DNA of 64,000 nucleotides, taken from Mesorhizobium loti R88b. Lineage in GTDB: Bacteria; Pseudomonadota; Alphaproteobacteria; Rhizobiales; Rhizobiaceae. A model generated the notes under the pieces. The model saw nothing but the letters and a program-made list of their open reading frames with translations, made no database searches and was not told the DNA's origin. This document shows, piece after piece, positions 1 to 9,039 of the stretch. The stretch spans positions 496,001 to 560,000 of the forward strand of contig NZ_CP033367.1 of the NCBI RefSeq assembly GCF_013170845.1. The letters are read 5' to 3'. Position 1 is the stretch's first letter; the number at the start of each line of letters is the position of its first letter. The position numbers were made by a program, and so were the translations under genes.

Positions 1-392
1 GCGAAATCCTGGACCGTCACCACCACCGGCAGGCCTTCAACCGTGCCCAGCGCGTTGATGATGGCGTCTTCCAGGCCGGTCTTGGCCTTGGCATCCTTCA
101 GCCGGTCGACGTAGCGCTTCTCGTCGCGGAATTTCAGCGGATCCTGGACGACCTTGGGGTTCTCAAGCTGTTCGTACTTGCCGTCGTCGAAGAAGAATTT
201 CAGCCGTTCCTTGGCCGAGATCTTCATGTGGTGGCCCGAAGACGGGATGACGAACTGGTTGGATTCCAGATCCTTGTGGAACACCATCTCGCCGGTCTCG
301 GGATCCTTGATCCAGAGATTTTCGGGCATGTCAGTGCGCCGGCCGAGCATCGAATTGATCTTCGGGCGAACGTAATTGGTGATCCAGTTCAT
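1..392 (-). CDS. accD: Acetyl-CoA carboxylase carboxyltransferase subunit beta (N-terminal part)
   Basis: N-terminal about 130 residues of AccD; the rest lies beyond the left edge. With AccA it transfers the carboxyl group from carboxybiotin to acetyl-CoA in fatty acid synthesis. The ATG gives [15 protein letters not shown], followed by the conserved [16 protein letters not shown] stretch. The four cysteines of the usual N-terminal zinc ribbon are all absent: the region reads [10 protein letters not shown] and [10 protein letters not shown] where E. coli AccD has CDSCG and CPKCDHHM. It follows trpA in the same direction, as in other rhizobia. Confidence 0.93.
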   Translation of the reverse strand, partial: MNWITNYVRPKINSMLGRRTDMPENLWIKDPETGEMVFHKDLESNQFVIPSSGHHMKISAKERLKFFFDDGKYEQLENPKVVQDPLKFRDEKRYVDRLKDAKAKTGLEDAIINALGTVEGLPVVVTVQDF

Positions 393-440
393 CGCTTCGG
401 CTCCTGTCCTGACGAAGATTTGGGAAGAGAGGTAGGAGAA

Positions 441-1280
441 CTATTCGGCAGCAGCAAGGCGGGCTGAGCGCACGCCTTGCGCCAGGCCGCTGACCAGCGT
501 GGCCACGGCCTCGGCCGGGTCGGCGGTCTTCTCACCCTTCGGCCCGAGCACGTTGGCGACCGCGTTGACGATTGCGGTGCCAACGACGACGCCATCGGCA
601 TTGGCGCCGATCACACGCGCCTGTTCGGCGGTCTTGACGCCGAAGCCGACGCAGACCGGCAGGTCGGTGTGGCCCTTGATGCGCTTGACCGCCGCCGCCA
701 CCTTGCCGGTGTCGGCCAGCGCCGAGCCGGTGATGCCGGTCATCGACACGTAATAGACGAAGCCGGATGTGTTCTGCAGCACCTTGGGCAAGCGCTTGTC
801 GTCGGTGGTCGGCGTCGCCAGACGGATGAAATTGATGCCGGCCTTGAGCGCCGGAATACACAGTTCCTCGTCCATTTCCGGCGGCAGGTCGACGACGATC
901 AGGCCATCGATGCCGCTTGCCAAAGCGTCGCTGAGGAAGCGGTCGACGCCGTAGACGTAGATCGGGTTGTAATAGCCCATCAGCACGATCGGCGTTTCAT
1001 TGTCGCCGGCGCGGAAGTCCGACGCCATCTTCAGTGTCTTCACGAGGGTCTGGCCAGCTTTCAGTGCGCGCAGGCCCGCCGCCTGGATCGCCGGGCCGTC
1101 AGCCATCGGATCGGAAAACGGCATGCCTAGTTCGATGATGTCGGAGCCGGCGCCCGGCAGGGCCTTCATGATCGACAGCGAGGTGTCGTAGTCCGGGTCG
1201 CCGCCCATGAAATAGGTGACGAGCGCCGGCCTGCCTTCGGCCTTGAGTTTCGCCATGCGGCGATCGATGCGGGTGGTCAT
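441..1280 (-). CDS. trpA: Tryptophan synthase alpha chain
   Basis: 279 residues, normal family length. Cleaves indole-3-glycerol phosphate to indole and glyceraldehyde 3-phosphate within the alpha2beta2 synthase complex. The catalytic glutamate lies in [11 protein letters not shown] and the catalytic aspartate in MADGPAIQ; the phosphate-binding glycine-rich segments ([19 protein letters not shown]) are intact. It starts one base after the trpB stop codon, so the two are surely cotranscribed and probably translationally coupled. Confidence 0.97.
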   Translation of the reverse strand: MTTRIDRRMAKLKAEGRPALVTYFMGGDPDYDTSLSIMKALPGAGSDIIELGMPFSDPMADGPAIQAAGLRALKAGQTLVKTLKMASDFRAGDNETPIVLMGYYNPIYVYGVDRFLSDALASGIDGLIVVDLPPEMDEELCIPALKAGINFIRLATPTTDDKRLPKVLQNTSGFVYYVSMTGITGSALADTGKVAAAVKRIKGHTDLPVCVGFGVKTAEQARVIGANADGVVVGTAIVNAVANVLGPKGEKTADPAEAVATLVSGLAQGVRSARLAAAE

Positions 1281-1281
1281 C

Positions 1282-2502
1282 CTAAAGCTCCATCCCCAGA
1301 ATTTTGCCGACAGTGAAAATGTCCTTGTCGCCGCGGCCGCACAAATTCATGACGATGATCTGGTCCTTGCCCATCTTCGGCGCGCGCTTGATCACCTCGG
1401 CCAGCGCATGCGCCGGTTCCAGCGCCGGAATGATGCCCTCCAGACGGGTCAGCAACTGGAACGCCTCGAGTGCCTCCGAATCCATGATCGGCACGTATTC
1501 GACACGATTGGATTCCTTCAACCACGAATGTTCCGGGCCGATGCCGGGATAGTCGAGGCCGGCCGAGATCGAATGGCCTTCCATGATCTGGCCGTCGGAC
1601 GTCTGCAGCAGGTAGGTGCGGTTGCCGTGCAGAACGCCAGGCGAACCGGCGGTAAGCGACGCACAGTGCTCGTCGCCATCAAGGCCCTTGCCGCCGGCTT
1701 CGACGCCGACGATCTTCACATCCGTGTCGTCGAGGAACGGATGGAACAGGCCGATGGCGTTTGAGCCGCCGCCCACCGCTGCGACAAGCAGGTCCGGCAG
1801 CCGGCCTTCCGCCTCCAGCATCTGCTCCTTGGCCTCGCGGCCGATGACCGACTGCAGCTCCCGCACGATCTCGGGATAGGGGTGCGGACCTGCGGCGGTG
1901 CCGATCATGTAGTAGGTGTCGTCGACATTCGTCACCCAATCGCGAAGCGCCTCGTTCATGGCATCCTTCAATGTGCCGTGACCGGAGGTTACCGGCACAA
2001 CCTCGGCGCCGAGCAGCTTCATGCGGAAAACGTTGGGCGCCTGACGCTGCACGTCGGTCGCCCCCATGTAAACCACGCAAGGCAAGCCGAAGCGCGCGGC
2101 AACCGTCGCCGACGCAACGCCGTGCTGGCCAGCGCCGGTCTCGGCGATGATGCGCGTCTTTCCCATGCGCTTGGCCAGCAGAATCTGGCCAAGGCAGTTG
2201 TTGATCTTGTGTGAGCCGGTGTGGTTGAGCTCGTCGCGCTTGAAATAGATTTTTGCGCCGCCGAGATGCTGGGTGAGCCTTTCGGCGAAATAGAGCGGAC
2301 TGGGCCGGCCGGTATAGTGCTTGTTGAGATGCTCGACCTCGGCCTTGAAGGCCGGGTCGGTCTTGGCGAAGGTCCAGTGCTTTTCGAGGTCCAGAATCAG
2401 CGGCATCAAGGTTTCGGCGACGAAACGGCCGCCAAACATGCCGAACATGCCTTGCTCGTCAGGTCCGGTGCGGAAGGAATTGGGTGTCGCCGGCTTGTTC
2501 AT
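1282..2502 (-). CDS. trpB: Tryptophan synthase beta chain
   Basis: 406 residues. PLP enzyme that condenses indole with serine to tryptophan. The PLP lysine is in [13 protein letters not shown], the glycine-rich phosphate loop in [10 protein letters not shown], and the segment [11 protein letters not shown] is a family hallmark. The start is preceded by a purine-rich site (AGGAGATCGGCG). A palindromic element separates it from trpF upstream, so trpBA may also be read from their own promoter. Confidence 0.97.
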   Translation of the reverse strand: MNKPATPNSFRTGPDEQGMFGMFGGRFVAETLMPLILDLEKHWTFAKTDPAFKAEVEHLNKHYTGRPSPLYFAERLTQHLGGAKIYFKRDELNHTGSHKINNCLGQILLAKRMGKTRIIAETGAGQHGVASATVAARFGLPCVVYMGATDVQRQAPNVFRMKLLGAEVVPVTSGHGTLKDAMNEALRDWVTNVDDTYYMIGTAAGPHPYPEIVRELQSVIGREAKEQMLEAEGRLPDLLVAAVGGGSNAIGLFHPFLDDTDVKIVGVEAGGKGLDGDEHCASLTAGSPGVLHGNRTYLLQTSDGQIMEGHSISAGLDYPGIGPEHSWLKESNRVEYVPIMDSEALEAFQLLTRLEGIIPALEPAHALAEVIKRAPKMGKDQIIVMNLCGRGDKDIFTVGKILGMEL

Positions 2503-2528
2503 CGCCGATCTCCTAGCTGCTATGTTTT

Positions 2529-2577
2529 GAGCATGTCCTCATCGGAAAACCGGATACCACTTTTCCGCGACATGCTC
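2529..2577. repeat. Palindromic intergenic repeat (GAGCATGTC family)
   Basis: Imperfect inverted repeat bounded by GAGCATGTC and GACATGCTC, with an inner GGAAAACCGG / CCACTTTTCC pairing. Related copies occur at 9441, 16539, 27001 and 30906. It sits between trpF and trpB and resembles the short mosaic repeats known in rhizobial intergenic DNA. Confidence 0.75.
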
Positions 2578-2592
2578 TGATTGGAAACACTT

Positions 2593-3252
2593 TCAGGCGG
2601 CGCGGTCGTCGCGTGCTGCCCGGACGGCCCGGAAAAACTGTTCGATCAGCGCCGGATCCTTGACGCCCGGGGCGCTTTCCACGCCCGAGGAAATGTCTAT
2701 TCCGGGCGGGTTGGCTAGCCGAAGGGCATCGCCGATGTTGGCGGCGTTGAGCCCACCGGAAAGCATGTAATCAACGCCGGCGTCAAGGCCGGCAAGGATG
2801 CGCCAGTCGAAGGCGACGCCGTTGCCGCCTGGCAACTGTGAGCCCTTCGGCGGCTTGGCATCGAACAGGAACCGGTCGGCGACGCCGATGAACGGCTTGA
2901 TCCGGTCGAGATCGGCAGCCTCGCTGAGTGGCAACGCCTTCATCACCGGCAGGCCATAGCGGGCCTTGACCTCAGCCACGCGCTCAGGTGTTTCCGAGCC
3001 GTGCAACTGCAGCACGTCGGGCCGCATCTTTTCGACGATGTCATCCAGGAACGCGTCGCTGGCGTCGACCGTGACGGCAACGGCCAAGGCCTTGCCGCGC
3101 GCCGCTTCGCGCAGACGCCCGGCTTCCACCGGCTCGACATAGCGAGGGCTTTTCGCAAAGAAAATAAAGCCGACATGGCTGGCGCCGCCGGCCAGCGCCG
3201 CGGCCATTGCCTGGTCGGTCTTCAAGCCGCAGATTTTGATATCGAGCGCCAT
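2593..3252 (-). CDS. trpF: Phosphoribosylanthranilate isomerase
   Basis: 219 residues, single-domain TIM barrel. Converts N-(5-phosphoribosyl)anthranilate to CdRP in tryptophan synthesis. The general-base cysteine is in IKICGLKT near the N-terminus and the general-acid aspartate in RFLFDAKPP; the C-terminal phosphate site is seen in LSGGLNAANIGDA and IDISSGVES. First gene of the trpF-trpB-trpA run, divergent from the small gene at 3365. Confidence 0.96.
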   Translation of the reverse strand: MALDIKICGLKTDQAMAAALAGGASHVGFIFFAKSPRYVEPVEAGRLREAARGKALAVAVTVDASDAFLDDIVEKMRPDVLQLHGSETPERVAEVKARYGLPVMKALPLSEAADLDRIKPFIGVADRFLFDAKPPKGSQLPGGNGVAFDWRILAGLDAGVDYMLSGGLNAANIGDALRLANPPGIDISSGVESAPGVKDPALIEQFFRAVRAARDDRAA

Positions 3253-3364
3253 GGCGCGGGAATTGGCACGAAAAGCTCCAAGAGTCGAGAAAAAGCATGC
3301 TGTTTGCCGGCAAGGCCAAAGGCGCTACCTATTGATGGAGAGTATGCAAGGCGGGAGTAGAAGC

Positions 3365-3583
3365 ATGGCCGACAGAACCGTTGCCGAACTGAAGCAGAAG
3401 ATCGCGCAGGCGCATGAGGTCATTGCGCATCTGATGGACAAGTCCGCCTTCAACGGTGCCGAGGCGCATCGCGCGCTGGATTATTTCGGCAGCGATGCCT
3501 TCGACGGCAACTTCCTGCCTTGGCCGCACCATGGCGATGAGGGTCTGCGGCCGGACGAACTGAATGCGGCGAATGACGATTGA
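3365..3583 (+). CDS. Small conserved-type protein of unknown function
   Basis: 72 residues beginning MADRTVAELKQKIAQAHEVIAHL. I do not recognise a family. The first third looks like an amphipathic helix or short coiled coil; the rest is acidic and rich in Trp/His/Asp, with no signal peptide or membrane segment. The internal ATG was chosen over upstream starts because GGCGGGAG precedes it. It ends three bases before the convergent protease gene. Confidence 0.6.
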   Translation: MADRTVAELKQKIAQAHEVIAHLMDKSAFNGAEAHRALDYFGSDAFDGNFLPWPHHGDEGLRPDELNAANDD

Positions 3584-3586
3584 GGC

Positions 3587-4345
3587 CTACTCGAACACGA
3601 TCGCCTGCAGCGCGCCGCCGTTGCGCTTCAGCCAGTCCTTGCAGCGGTCGGTGTCGGGGCAGAGTTTTTCGCACAGTTTCCAGAATTTCGGCCCATGGTT
3701 CATCTCCTTGAGATGCGCCACCTCATGCGCGACGAGGTAGTTTATCACAGGCTGCGGCGCCATCATGATGCGCCAGGAGAAGGACAGATTGCCCTCCGAG
3801 GTACAGGAGCCCCAGCGGCTGGACGTGTCCTTGTAGCGGATCGCCTTGGCGCGCTTGCCGAGTGCCTCGGTGTGTTTGATCACCAGCTTCTCGATTTCCT
3901 TCTTGGCCTCGCGCTTCAGGAAATCGGCGATGCGGCGCGGCAGATGTATGCGGTCGCCATGCACGATCAGCAGCGGGCCGCGCTCGTCGCGCGATATGGT
4001 GACGGTGCCGCGCTTTGACGGTTCGTGGACGATGCGATGCGCCACACCGCGCACCGGGATCTTGATGCCCGGCCGTACCTGCGGGCGCGTCGGCACCTTG
4101 GCCAGGCGCTGCTCCAGCCAGTCCTGGTGGCGTTCGAGGAACCTGTCCACCTCGCCGCGACGCAGGCCCGGCGGCACGGTGATGCGCAGGCCCTGGCCGC
4201 CGGAATCGATACGCAACGTCAGGCGTCGTGCCCTGGCGCTCTCGACGATCTTGAGCGGCAGCGTACGGCCGGCGACACAATACTCACGCTCGACGACAGG
4301 CGTGGGTTTGGGCTTCGTCAGATTGCGGAAGAATCCGATGGTCAT
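3587..4345 (-). CDS. YgjP-type (DUF45) metallopeptidase
   Basis: 252 residues. Zinc-dependent metallopeptidase of the M48/SprT-like YgjP family (PF01863). The active-site helix HEVAH at residues 207-211 is followed by a further histidine in EMNHGPKFW, and the family signature RWGSCTS is at about 177-183. No signal peptide, so probably cytoplasmic. Substrate unknown. Transcribed alone, with a terminator upstream isolating it from the DUF2852 gene. Confidence 0.88.
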   Translation of the reverse strand: MTIGFFRNLTKPKPTPVVEREYCVAGRTLPLKIVESARARRLTLRIDSGGQGLRITVPPGLRRGEVDRFLERHQDWLEQRLAKVPTRPQVRPGIKIPVRGVAHRIVHEPSKRGTVTISRDERGPLLIVHGDRIHLPRRIADFLKREAKKEIEKLVIKHTEALGKRAKAIRYKDTSSRWGSCTSEGNLSFSWRIMMAPQPVINYLVAHEVAHLKEMNHGPKFWKLCEKLCPDTDRCKDWLKRNGGALQAIVFE

Positions 4346-4391
4346 GGCGGGACGATACGCGATTCGAGAAAAACGACTAGAACAAAAAAGA

Positions 4392-4421
4392 AACGGCGCC
4401 GCTCGCGCGACGCCGTTTTTT
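4392..4421 (-). terminator. Rho-independent terminator (bidirectional type)
   Basis: Inverted repeat AACGGCG / CGCCGTT with a 12-base loop, flanked by A-rich and T-rich tracts on both sides. It lies downstream of the DUF2852 gene and read on the minus strand it ends in TTTCTTTTTT. Confidence 0.75.
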
Positions 4422-4444
4422 ACGTCAGGCCCTGTCGCCGGGCC

Positions 4445-4927
4445 TTAGTCGTCAAGCAGGTTCGAACCCTTGCCACGCTTGGTGGTGGTCGTTCCGGTGC
4501 CCGGATCGGTCTTGGCCGGCGCGGTCGACTTGTTGCGGTTCGCCATGAAGCGATCGAACTCGTCCTGATCCTTGGCGCGGCGCAATTCGCGGGCATACTC
4601 GTCGAACTGCGTCAGCATCTCGTCGAGCTTGGCGCGCTCTTCATTCAGGCGCTCAAGTTCCTTTTCGCGCCAGTCGTCGAAAGCGACGTTGCCGGTGCGA
4701 GCGGAGCCATTGCCCCAGCGCGCGGCCTTGTCGGAACCACGGCGGCAGCCGGCGAAGATGCCGTCTGTGGCGCGGTTGACGTCACGCTTGAAGCCGTCGA
4801 GCCGATCGCCCCAGATGATGTAGGCGAGCATGGCGAAGCCGAGCGGCCAGAACACCATGAAACCGATGACCATCAACGCGATGGTTGCCGGCGTCCAGGC
4901 TGGGCGGATCAATGCAGATGTGTTCAT
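4445..4927 (-). CDS. DUF2852 membrane protein
   Basis: 160 residues. One clear hydrophobic segment at about residues 13-40 (ATIALMVIGFMVFWPLGFAM), then a charged cytoplasmic-type region with a predicted coiled coil (EKELERLNEERAKLDEMLTQ) and a Thr/Lys-rich tail. This arrangement matches the DUF2852 family of Hyphomicrobiales. Function unknown. The ATG is preceded by GGGAGAAA, a good ribosome site. Confidence 0.82.
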   Translation of the reverse strand: MNTSALIRPAWTPATIALMVIGFMVFWPLGFAMLAYIIWGDRLDGFKRDVNRATDGIFAGCRRGSDKAARWGNGSARTGNVAFDDWREKELERLNEERAKLDEMLTQFDEYARELRRAKDQDEFDRFMANRNKSTAPAKTDPGTGTTTTKRGKGSNLLDD

Positions 4928-5044
4928 TTTCTCCCATTCCTTCGGTTGGAGACAGCCAAACCCGGCTGCGTGGAATCGAAATGGGAAAGGGAAAACGGCG
5001 ATTCAAGACAATGCCGGCCAAAACCGGACAAGGGTCTGAAATGA

Positions 5045-6187
5045 TTATCGCTTTTTAAGCATATCGAGGAAAAGCACGACCAGCCCGGCGATCAGGCCCC
5101 AGAATGCGGCGCCGACGCCAAACAATGTCAGCCCGGACGCGGTGACGACGAAGGTGACGGTTGCGGCCATGCGGTCGCCCTCGTCTTTCAGAGCGATCGC
5201 CAGCGCGTTGGCGAGCGACGCCATCAGCGCCAAGCCCGCCACCAGCACGATCAGGCTCTGCGGCAGGACGGCGAAGATCGCCACCAGCGATGCACCGAAA
5301 ATCGCGAAGACGAGATAGGCGAGCGCATAGAACGGGCCGGTTTTCCAGCGCTCGGCGGGGTCGGGGTGGACGTCCGGCCCGGTGCAGATTGCCGCCGAAA
5401 TGGCCGCCAGATTGGTGGTCGAGCCGCCGAACGGTGCCGACAACAGCGAAAACAGGCCGGTGATGCCGATCAACGGGCCGGGCTCGGGGTGATAGCCGGC
5501 GGCGCGCAGCACGGCGAGGCCGGACAGGTTCTGTGAAGCCATGGTGACGAGGTAGAGCGGCAGCGCCAGGCCGATGATTGCCTTGGCGGTGAAATCAGGT
5601 GTGATCAGCGTCAGCGTCGACAGTTCGGGTGTCGGCAGGCCGCCGACACGGCCGGTGAGGAAAGCGGCGAGACCGCCACCGATCAGCACCGCCAGCACGG
5701 ACAGCGCCGGGTTGAACAGGCGGATAATGAAGAAGGCCGCGATCAGAGGCAGGATCAGCCACGGGTCGACAGGAATGGTCTTGACCGCATTGAGGGCGAA
5801 GGTGACGACGATGCCGGCCAGCATTCCGGAAGCGACGGAAGGCGGAATCCTGGAGATCAACTGCGTCAATGGCCGAAACAGGCCGGTGGCGATCAACAGG
5901 ATGGCGGTGACGATGAAGGCGGCGACCGCCTCGCCGATCGAAAAGCCGCTCGATGCCGCCATCAGCGCCAGGCCCGGCGTCGACCAGGCTGTGATGACGG
6001 GCATTTTCGTGCGCCAGGACAGCCATAGGCTTTCGATCGCCATGGCCAGGCAAATGGTTGTCACCCAGCTTGCCGTTTGAATCTGCGTCGCACCGACCGC
6101 GTGGGCGGCGGCAATGACGATGGCCAGCGTGCCGCCGAAGCCGACGATGGCCGCGACAAAGGCCGAGATCGGGATGGAAAGGCGCAT
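5045..6187 (-). CDS. benE: Benzoate/H+ symporter family transporter (BenE)
   Basis: 380 residues with about 11-12 hydrophobic segments. The family signature is visible in PPSVASGMLAGIV and in SAPFGGSTTNLAAISAAICTG. BenE proteins import benzoate with protons, but no benzoate ring-cleavage genes are nearby, so the substrate may differ. It begins just after the upstream hydrolase gene stops, so the two form an operon. Confidence 0.88.
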   Translation of the reverse strand: MRLSIPISAFVAAIVGFGGTLAIVIAAAHAVGATQIQTASWVTTICLAMAIESLWLSWRTKMPVITAWSTPGLALMAASSGFSIGEAVAAFIVTAILLIATGLFRPLTQLISRIPPSVASGMLAGIVVTFALNAVKTIPVDPWLILPLIAAFFIIRLFNPALSVLAVLIGGGLAAFLTGRVGGLPTPELSTLTLITPDFTAKAIIGLALPLYLVTMASQNLSGLAVLRAAGYHPEPGPLIGITGLFSLLSAPFGGSTTNLAAISAAICTGPDVHPDPAERWKTGPFYALAYLVFAIFGASLVAIFAVLPQSLIVLVAGLALMASLANALAIALKDEGDRMAATVTFVVTASGLTLFGVGAAFWGLIAGLVVLFLDMLKKR

Positions 6188-6189
6188 TG

Positions 6190-6978
6190 TCAGCTGCCCC
6201 GCCCGGCCATGTCACCGACCGCCCGCAGCAGCATGTCGAGGTCCTGCGGCCGCGACAGGCGATGGTCGCCATCAGGGATAAGCGACAGGGTGACATCGTC
6301 GGCGGGCAGCAGGCTGACCAGTTTCAATGCATGGCTCGACGGCACGTCCGGATCGGCCAGGCCCTGCAGGATGTGGACCGGGCAGTGCGTGTCGATCGGG
6401 CCGCTCATCACCCGGTTGTTGCGCCCGTCCTCGATCAGCGCACGCGTGTAGATATAGGGTTCGGCGGAATAGTCGGATGGCTCGGCGAAAAACCCCTTTT
6501 CGGCGAGGTCGCGCTTTTGCGCCTCGGTCAGCACTGGTTCGACCAGCTCAGAGGTAAAATCCGGCGCCGGCGCGAGCAGCACCAGACCAACGGTTCTGGC
6601 ATCGCCCGCCTTGCGCAATTCCTGCACCATGCGCAGCGCGATCCAGGCGCCCATCGAGGAGCCGACCAAGATCTGGCTGCCGCTGGTGAAATGCCGGAAC
6701 ACGGCAAGGCTTTGCGACAGCCATGTCGAAATGGTGCCGTCGGCAAAGGCACCGCCGGATTCGCCGTGGCCGGAATAGTCATGGCGCAGAAAGGCACGGC
6801 CCTCTTTTGCCGCCCAGTCCGACAGCGTCTCGGCTTTCGTGCCCAGCATGTCCGACTTGTAGCCGCCGAGCCAGACGATGCCAGGCGCCGAGCCCGCGGT
6901 ATGGCGCACCGCAATGCGTGATCCCCCAACATCCAGAAAGATTGGGACGTCGAGAAAGGTTGGGGGCGTGGCGGTCAT
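6190..6978 (-). CDS. Alpha/beta hydrolase
   Basis: 262 residues. The nucleophile elbow GSSMG places the catalytic serine at residue 108; the oxyanion region is WLGGYKSDM and the C-terminal histidine is in DGDHRLSR. The internal ATG (MTATPPTF) was chosen over an upstream one because GAGGAAAT lies just before it. First gene of a pair with the BenE transporter, which suggests hydrolysis of an ester linked to an aromatic or other acid; that link is inference. Confidence 0.83.
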   Translation of the reverse strand: MTATPPTFLDVPIFLDVGGSRIAVRHTAGSAPGIVWLGGYKSDMLGTKAETLSDWAAKEGRAFLRHDYSGHGESGGAFADGTISTWLSQSLAVFRHFTSGSQILVGSSMGAWIALRMVQELRKAGDARTVGLVLLAPAPDFTSELVEPVLTEAQKRDLAEKGFFAEPSDYSAEPYIYTRALIEDGRNNRVMSGPIDTHCPVHILQGLADPDVPSSHALKLVSLLPADDVTLSLIPDGDHRLSRPQDLDMLLRAVGDMAGRGS

Positions 6979-7198
6979 GGCTATTTCCTCAGGCCCTCTT
7001 TTGGCACGGGGTTCTTGTGACACAGCCACAGGCGTGGCGAAAAGTGCTCGCGCTGCTTCTTTGTTTGGTACAGGCAGTGATCAGGGTGATTTTCTGTCAA
7101 TGCTGTGCTATTGACTCCGCCCGCGCGCTCACCACATTGGCGCGTCCAGACATCAGACCGACAAAACCCGGAACGAAACGGCCAAGGAGACCACGACC

Positions 7199-7735
7199 AT
7201 TCGCAGACCTTTCAAAGCAGCGGCGCCGACCAAGGATGGGCCGCGCTCCAACCGTGATATCCGGGTTCCCCGGGTCCAGCTTATCGACGCCGATGGCCAG
7301 AACCGCGGCGATATTTCCATCAACGACGCATTGCTGCTCGCCGAAGAGGCCGGGCTCGATCTGGTCGAGATATCGCCCAACGCAGTGCCCCCCGTCGTAA
7401 AAATCCTCGATCTCGGCAAGTTGAAATACGCCAACCAGAAGAAGGCGGCCGAGGCGCGCAAGAACCAGAAGGTCATCGAGATCAAGGAGATCAAGATGCG
7501 CCCGAACATCGACAGCCATGACTATGAGACCAAGATGAAGGCGGTTCGCCGCTTCTTCGAGGAAGGTGACAAGGTCAAGCTGACGCTGCGCTTCCGTGGT
7601 CGTGAGATGGCGCATATGGAACTCGGCATGCAGCTTCTGAACAAGGTGCGCGAGGAAGTGGCGACCATTGCCAAGGTCGAGGCGGAGCCGAAGCTCGAAG
7701 GCCGCCAGATGATGATGGTGCTGGCGCCGCGCTGA
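7199..7735 (+). CDS. infC: Translation initiation factor IF-3
   Basis: 178 residues starting at ATT ([14 protein letters not shown]). IF-3 binds the 30S subunit and checks the start codon. N-domain motifs [17 protein letters not shown] and [17 protein letters not shown] and the C-domain stretch [15 protein letters not shown] are clear. ATT is accepted because AAGGAG lies eight bases upstream, the reading frame is open, and no ATG or GTG start fits the conserved N-terminus. In E. coli the AUU start underlies autoregulation by IF-3. Confidence 0.95.
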   Translation: MRRPFKAAAPTKDGPRSNRDIRVPRVQLIDADGQNRGDISINDALLLAEEAGLDLVEISPNAVPPVVKILDLGKLKYANQKKAAEARKNQKVIEIKEIKMRPNIDSHDYETKMKAVRRFFEEGDKVKLTLRFRGREMAHMELGMQLLNKVREEVATIAKVEAEPKLEGRQMMMVLAPR

Positions 7736-7828
7736 AGCGCGCCGCCGGCGACATGCATCAGATCACGGCGTGGTCACGTTAAGGTTAGGCGTGGTCATCT
7801 CGCGCAAAATCCGCCTGAATTGTGTTAC

Positions 7829-7861
7829 AGGCCGTCCCGGCGATTGGCGGGACGCCTGTTT
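7829..7861 (+). terminator. Possible terminator after infC
   Basis: Stem CGTCCCG / CGGGACG extended by AGG / CCT across a one-base bulge, with an eight-base loop and a short GTTT tail. It lies about 95 bases after the infC stop. Confidence 0.45.
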
Positions 7862-7914
7862 GCCAGCAAAAGCTGCGATCGCCGGCTCAGCTTCTCGACG
7901 ATCGGACTCCTGAC

Positions 7915-8565
7915 ATGGTCGAAGACGTAAAATCCCCGGATGCCAAGCCCTTGAAGCACGAGCTGGGCAACTACCAGCAGATGCGCCGGCTGGTGCTTGC
8001 CGTGCTCGTGGTGGTGCTGTTCCTGGCGCTGCTGTTCGGGCAATCGACCTTTCCGCCGGATACGCCGGTGCACGAGTCGATCGAGATGTTCGGCGTGCTC
8101 CTGATTTTTCTCGGTATCTGCGGGCGCCTCTGGGCGACGCTCTACATAGGGGGACGCAAATCCTCCGAAGTGGTGACGGGCGGGCCCTATTCGATTACCC
8201 GCAATCCTCTCTATGTCTTCTCGACCGTGGCCGCGGCCGGCGTTGGCGCGCAGATCGGCTCGTTCTCGGGCATCATCCTGTTCGCACTGCTTTGCGCGGG
8301 CGCCTTCCACATCGTCATCCTGCGCGAGGAAAAATTCCTCAAGGTGGCGCTCGGCGCGCCCTACCAGGCCTATCTGGACAAGGTGCCACGCTTCTTTCCC
8401 AAGCTCTCGCTTTACGAGGAAGGCGATACCGGCAGTTTCAAGCCGCGCCTGCTGCTCACCACGCTGCTCGATGGGCTGGTGTTCCTGATCGCGCTGCCGG
8501 CCTTCGAACTGATCGACGGCGCGCAGCTGTCGGGCATGCTGCCGGTCTGGTTCACCCTGCCCTGA
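7915..8565 (+). CDS. Isoprenylcysteine carboxyl methyltransferase-like membrane protein
   Basis: 216 residues with about five hydrophobic segments. The signature TGGPYSITRNPLYVFST and a later LREEKFLKVALGAPYQAYLDKVPR match the ICMT/phospholipid methyltransferase superfamily, whose members use SAM on lipid or prenyl substrates in the membrane. The substrate cannot be told. The ATG at MVEDVKSPD is preferred; an in-frame extension upstream would run through the terminator. Confidence 0.82.
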   Translation: MVEDVKSPDAKPLKHELGNYQQMRRLVLAVLVVVLFLALLFGQSTFPPDTPVHESIEMFGVLLIFLGICGRLWATLYIGGRKSSEVVTGGPYSITRNPLYVFSTVAAAGVGAQIGSFSGIILFALLCAGAFHIVILREEKFLKVALGAPYQAYLDKVPRFFPKLSLYEEGDTGSFKPRLLLTTLLDGLVFLIALPAFELIDGAQLSGMLPVWFTLP

Positions 8566-8596
8566 CCGGGGACACAGCGTCGCACGGCTTCAGGTG

Positions 8597-8625
8597 TTGC
8601 GCGCTGGCCATCTTTGACGTATAGG
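8597..8625 (+). promoter_or_regulatory. Putative housekeeping promoter of rpmI-rplT
   Basis: TTGCGC, a 17-base spacer, then TATAGG. It lies just after the preceding gene and upstream of a leader hairpin, in a fitting position for the ribosomal protein operon. Confidence 0.4.
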
Positions 8626-8639
8626 ACCGCCGTTCAAGA

Positions 8640-8682
8640 AAACCGCCCGGCAGGGCATGCCGTGGCGGTTTCATTTGCTTTT
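8640..8682 (+). promoter_or_regulatory. Leader hairpin ahead of rpmI (possible attenuator)
   Basis: Stem AAACCGCC / GGCGGTTT enclosing GGCAGGGCATGCC, followed by CATTTGCTTTTC. It is transcribed before rpmI if the promoter at 8597 is used. Ribosomal L35-L20 operons are often controlled by leader RNA through L20, so an attenuator or L20 target is possible; the shape alone does not prove it. Confidence 0.4.
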
Positions 8683-8747
8683 CGGGCTTTGGTCGGCCTG
8701 AAGCGAACAAGAAGCGCGATAGTGCGCCAACGAGACGGAGTAGCAAA

Positions 8748-8951
8748 ATGCCCAAGATGAAGACCAAATCGGCCGCCAAGAAGCGGTTCAAGATCACAGG
8801 TACGGGTAAAGTCCTGTCGGCTGCTGCCGGCAAGCGTCACGGCATGATCAAGCGTTCCAACAAGTTCATTCGAAATGCCCGCGGCACGATGGTTCTGGCT
8901 GAACCGGATGGCAAGAAGGTCATCAAGAATTTTCTGCCGAACGGCCTCTAA
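8748..8951 (+). CDS. rpmI: Large ribosomal subunit protein bL35
   Basis: 67 residues, very basic, beginning [20 protein letters not shown]. The family features ([26 protein letters not shown]) are present and the length is typical. Cotranscribed with rplT, the usual rpmI-rplT pair near infC. Confidence 0.97.
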   Translation: MPKMKTKSAAKKRFKITGTGKVLSAAAGKRHGMIKRSNKFIRNARGTMVLAEPDGKKVIKNFLPNGL

Positions 8952-8982
8952 GGCATTCGGTCCGGACACGCATCAGTTTTAC

Positions 8983-9021
8983 GCAATTCGGAACGGAAAG
9001 CCGCCAGGCACCTGGAATTGC
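8983..9021. repeat. Palindromic intergenic repeat (GCAATTC family)
   Basis: Inverted repeat bounded by GCAATTC and GAATTGC, between rpmI and rplT. Related copies are at 18886 and 41558. If transcribed, the hairpin sits just before the rplT ribosome site. Confidence 0.65.
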
Positions 9022-9039
9022 TTTTAAGGAGATCATGAC

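Noticed and set aside
477..1130. Long open frame opposite trpA
   Set aside because: Complement of a coding gene with high GC in the third position; no conserved motif.
4025..5044. Long frame crossing the terminator and two minus-strand genes
   Set aside because: Crosses two genes and a terminator; no ribosome site and no coding features.
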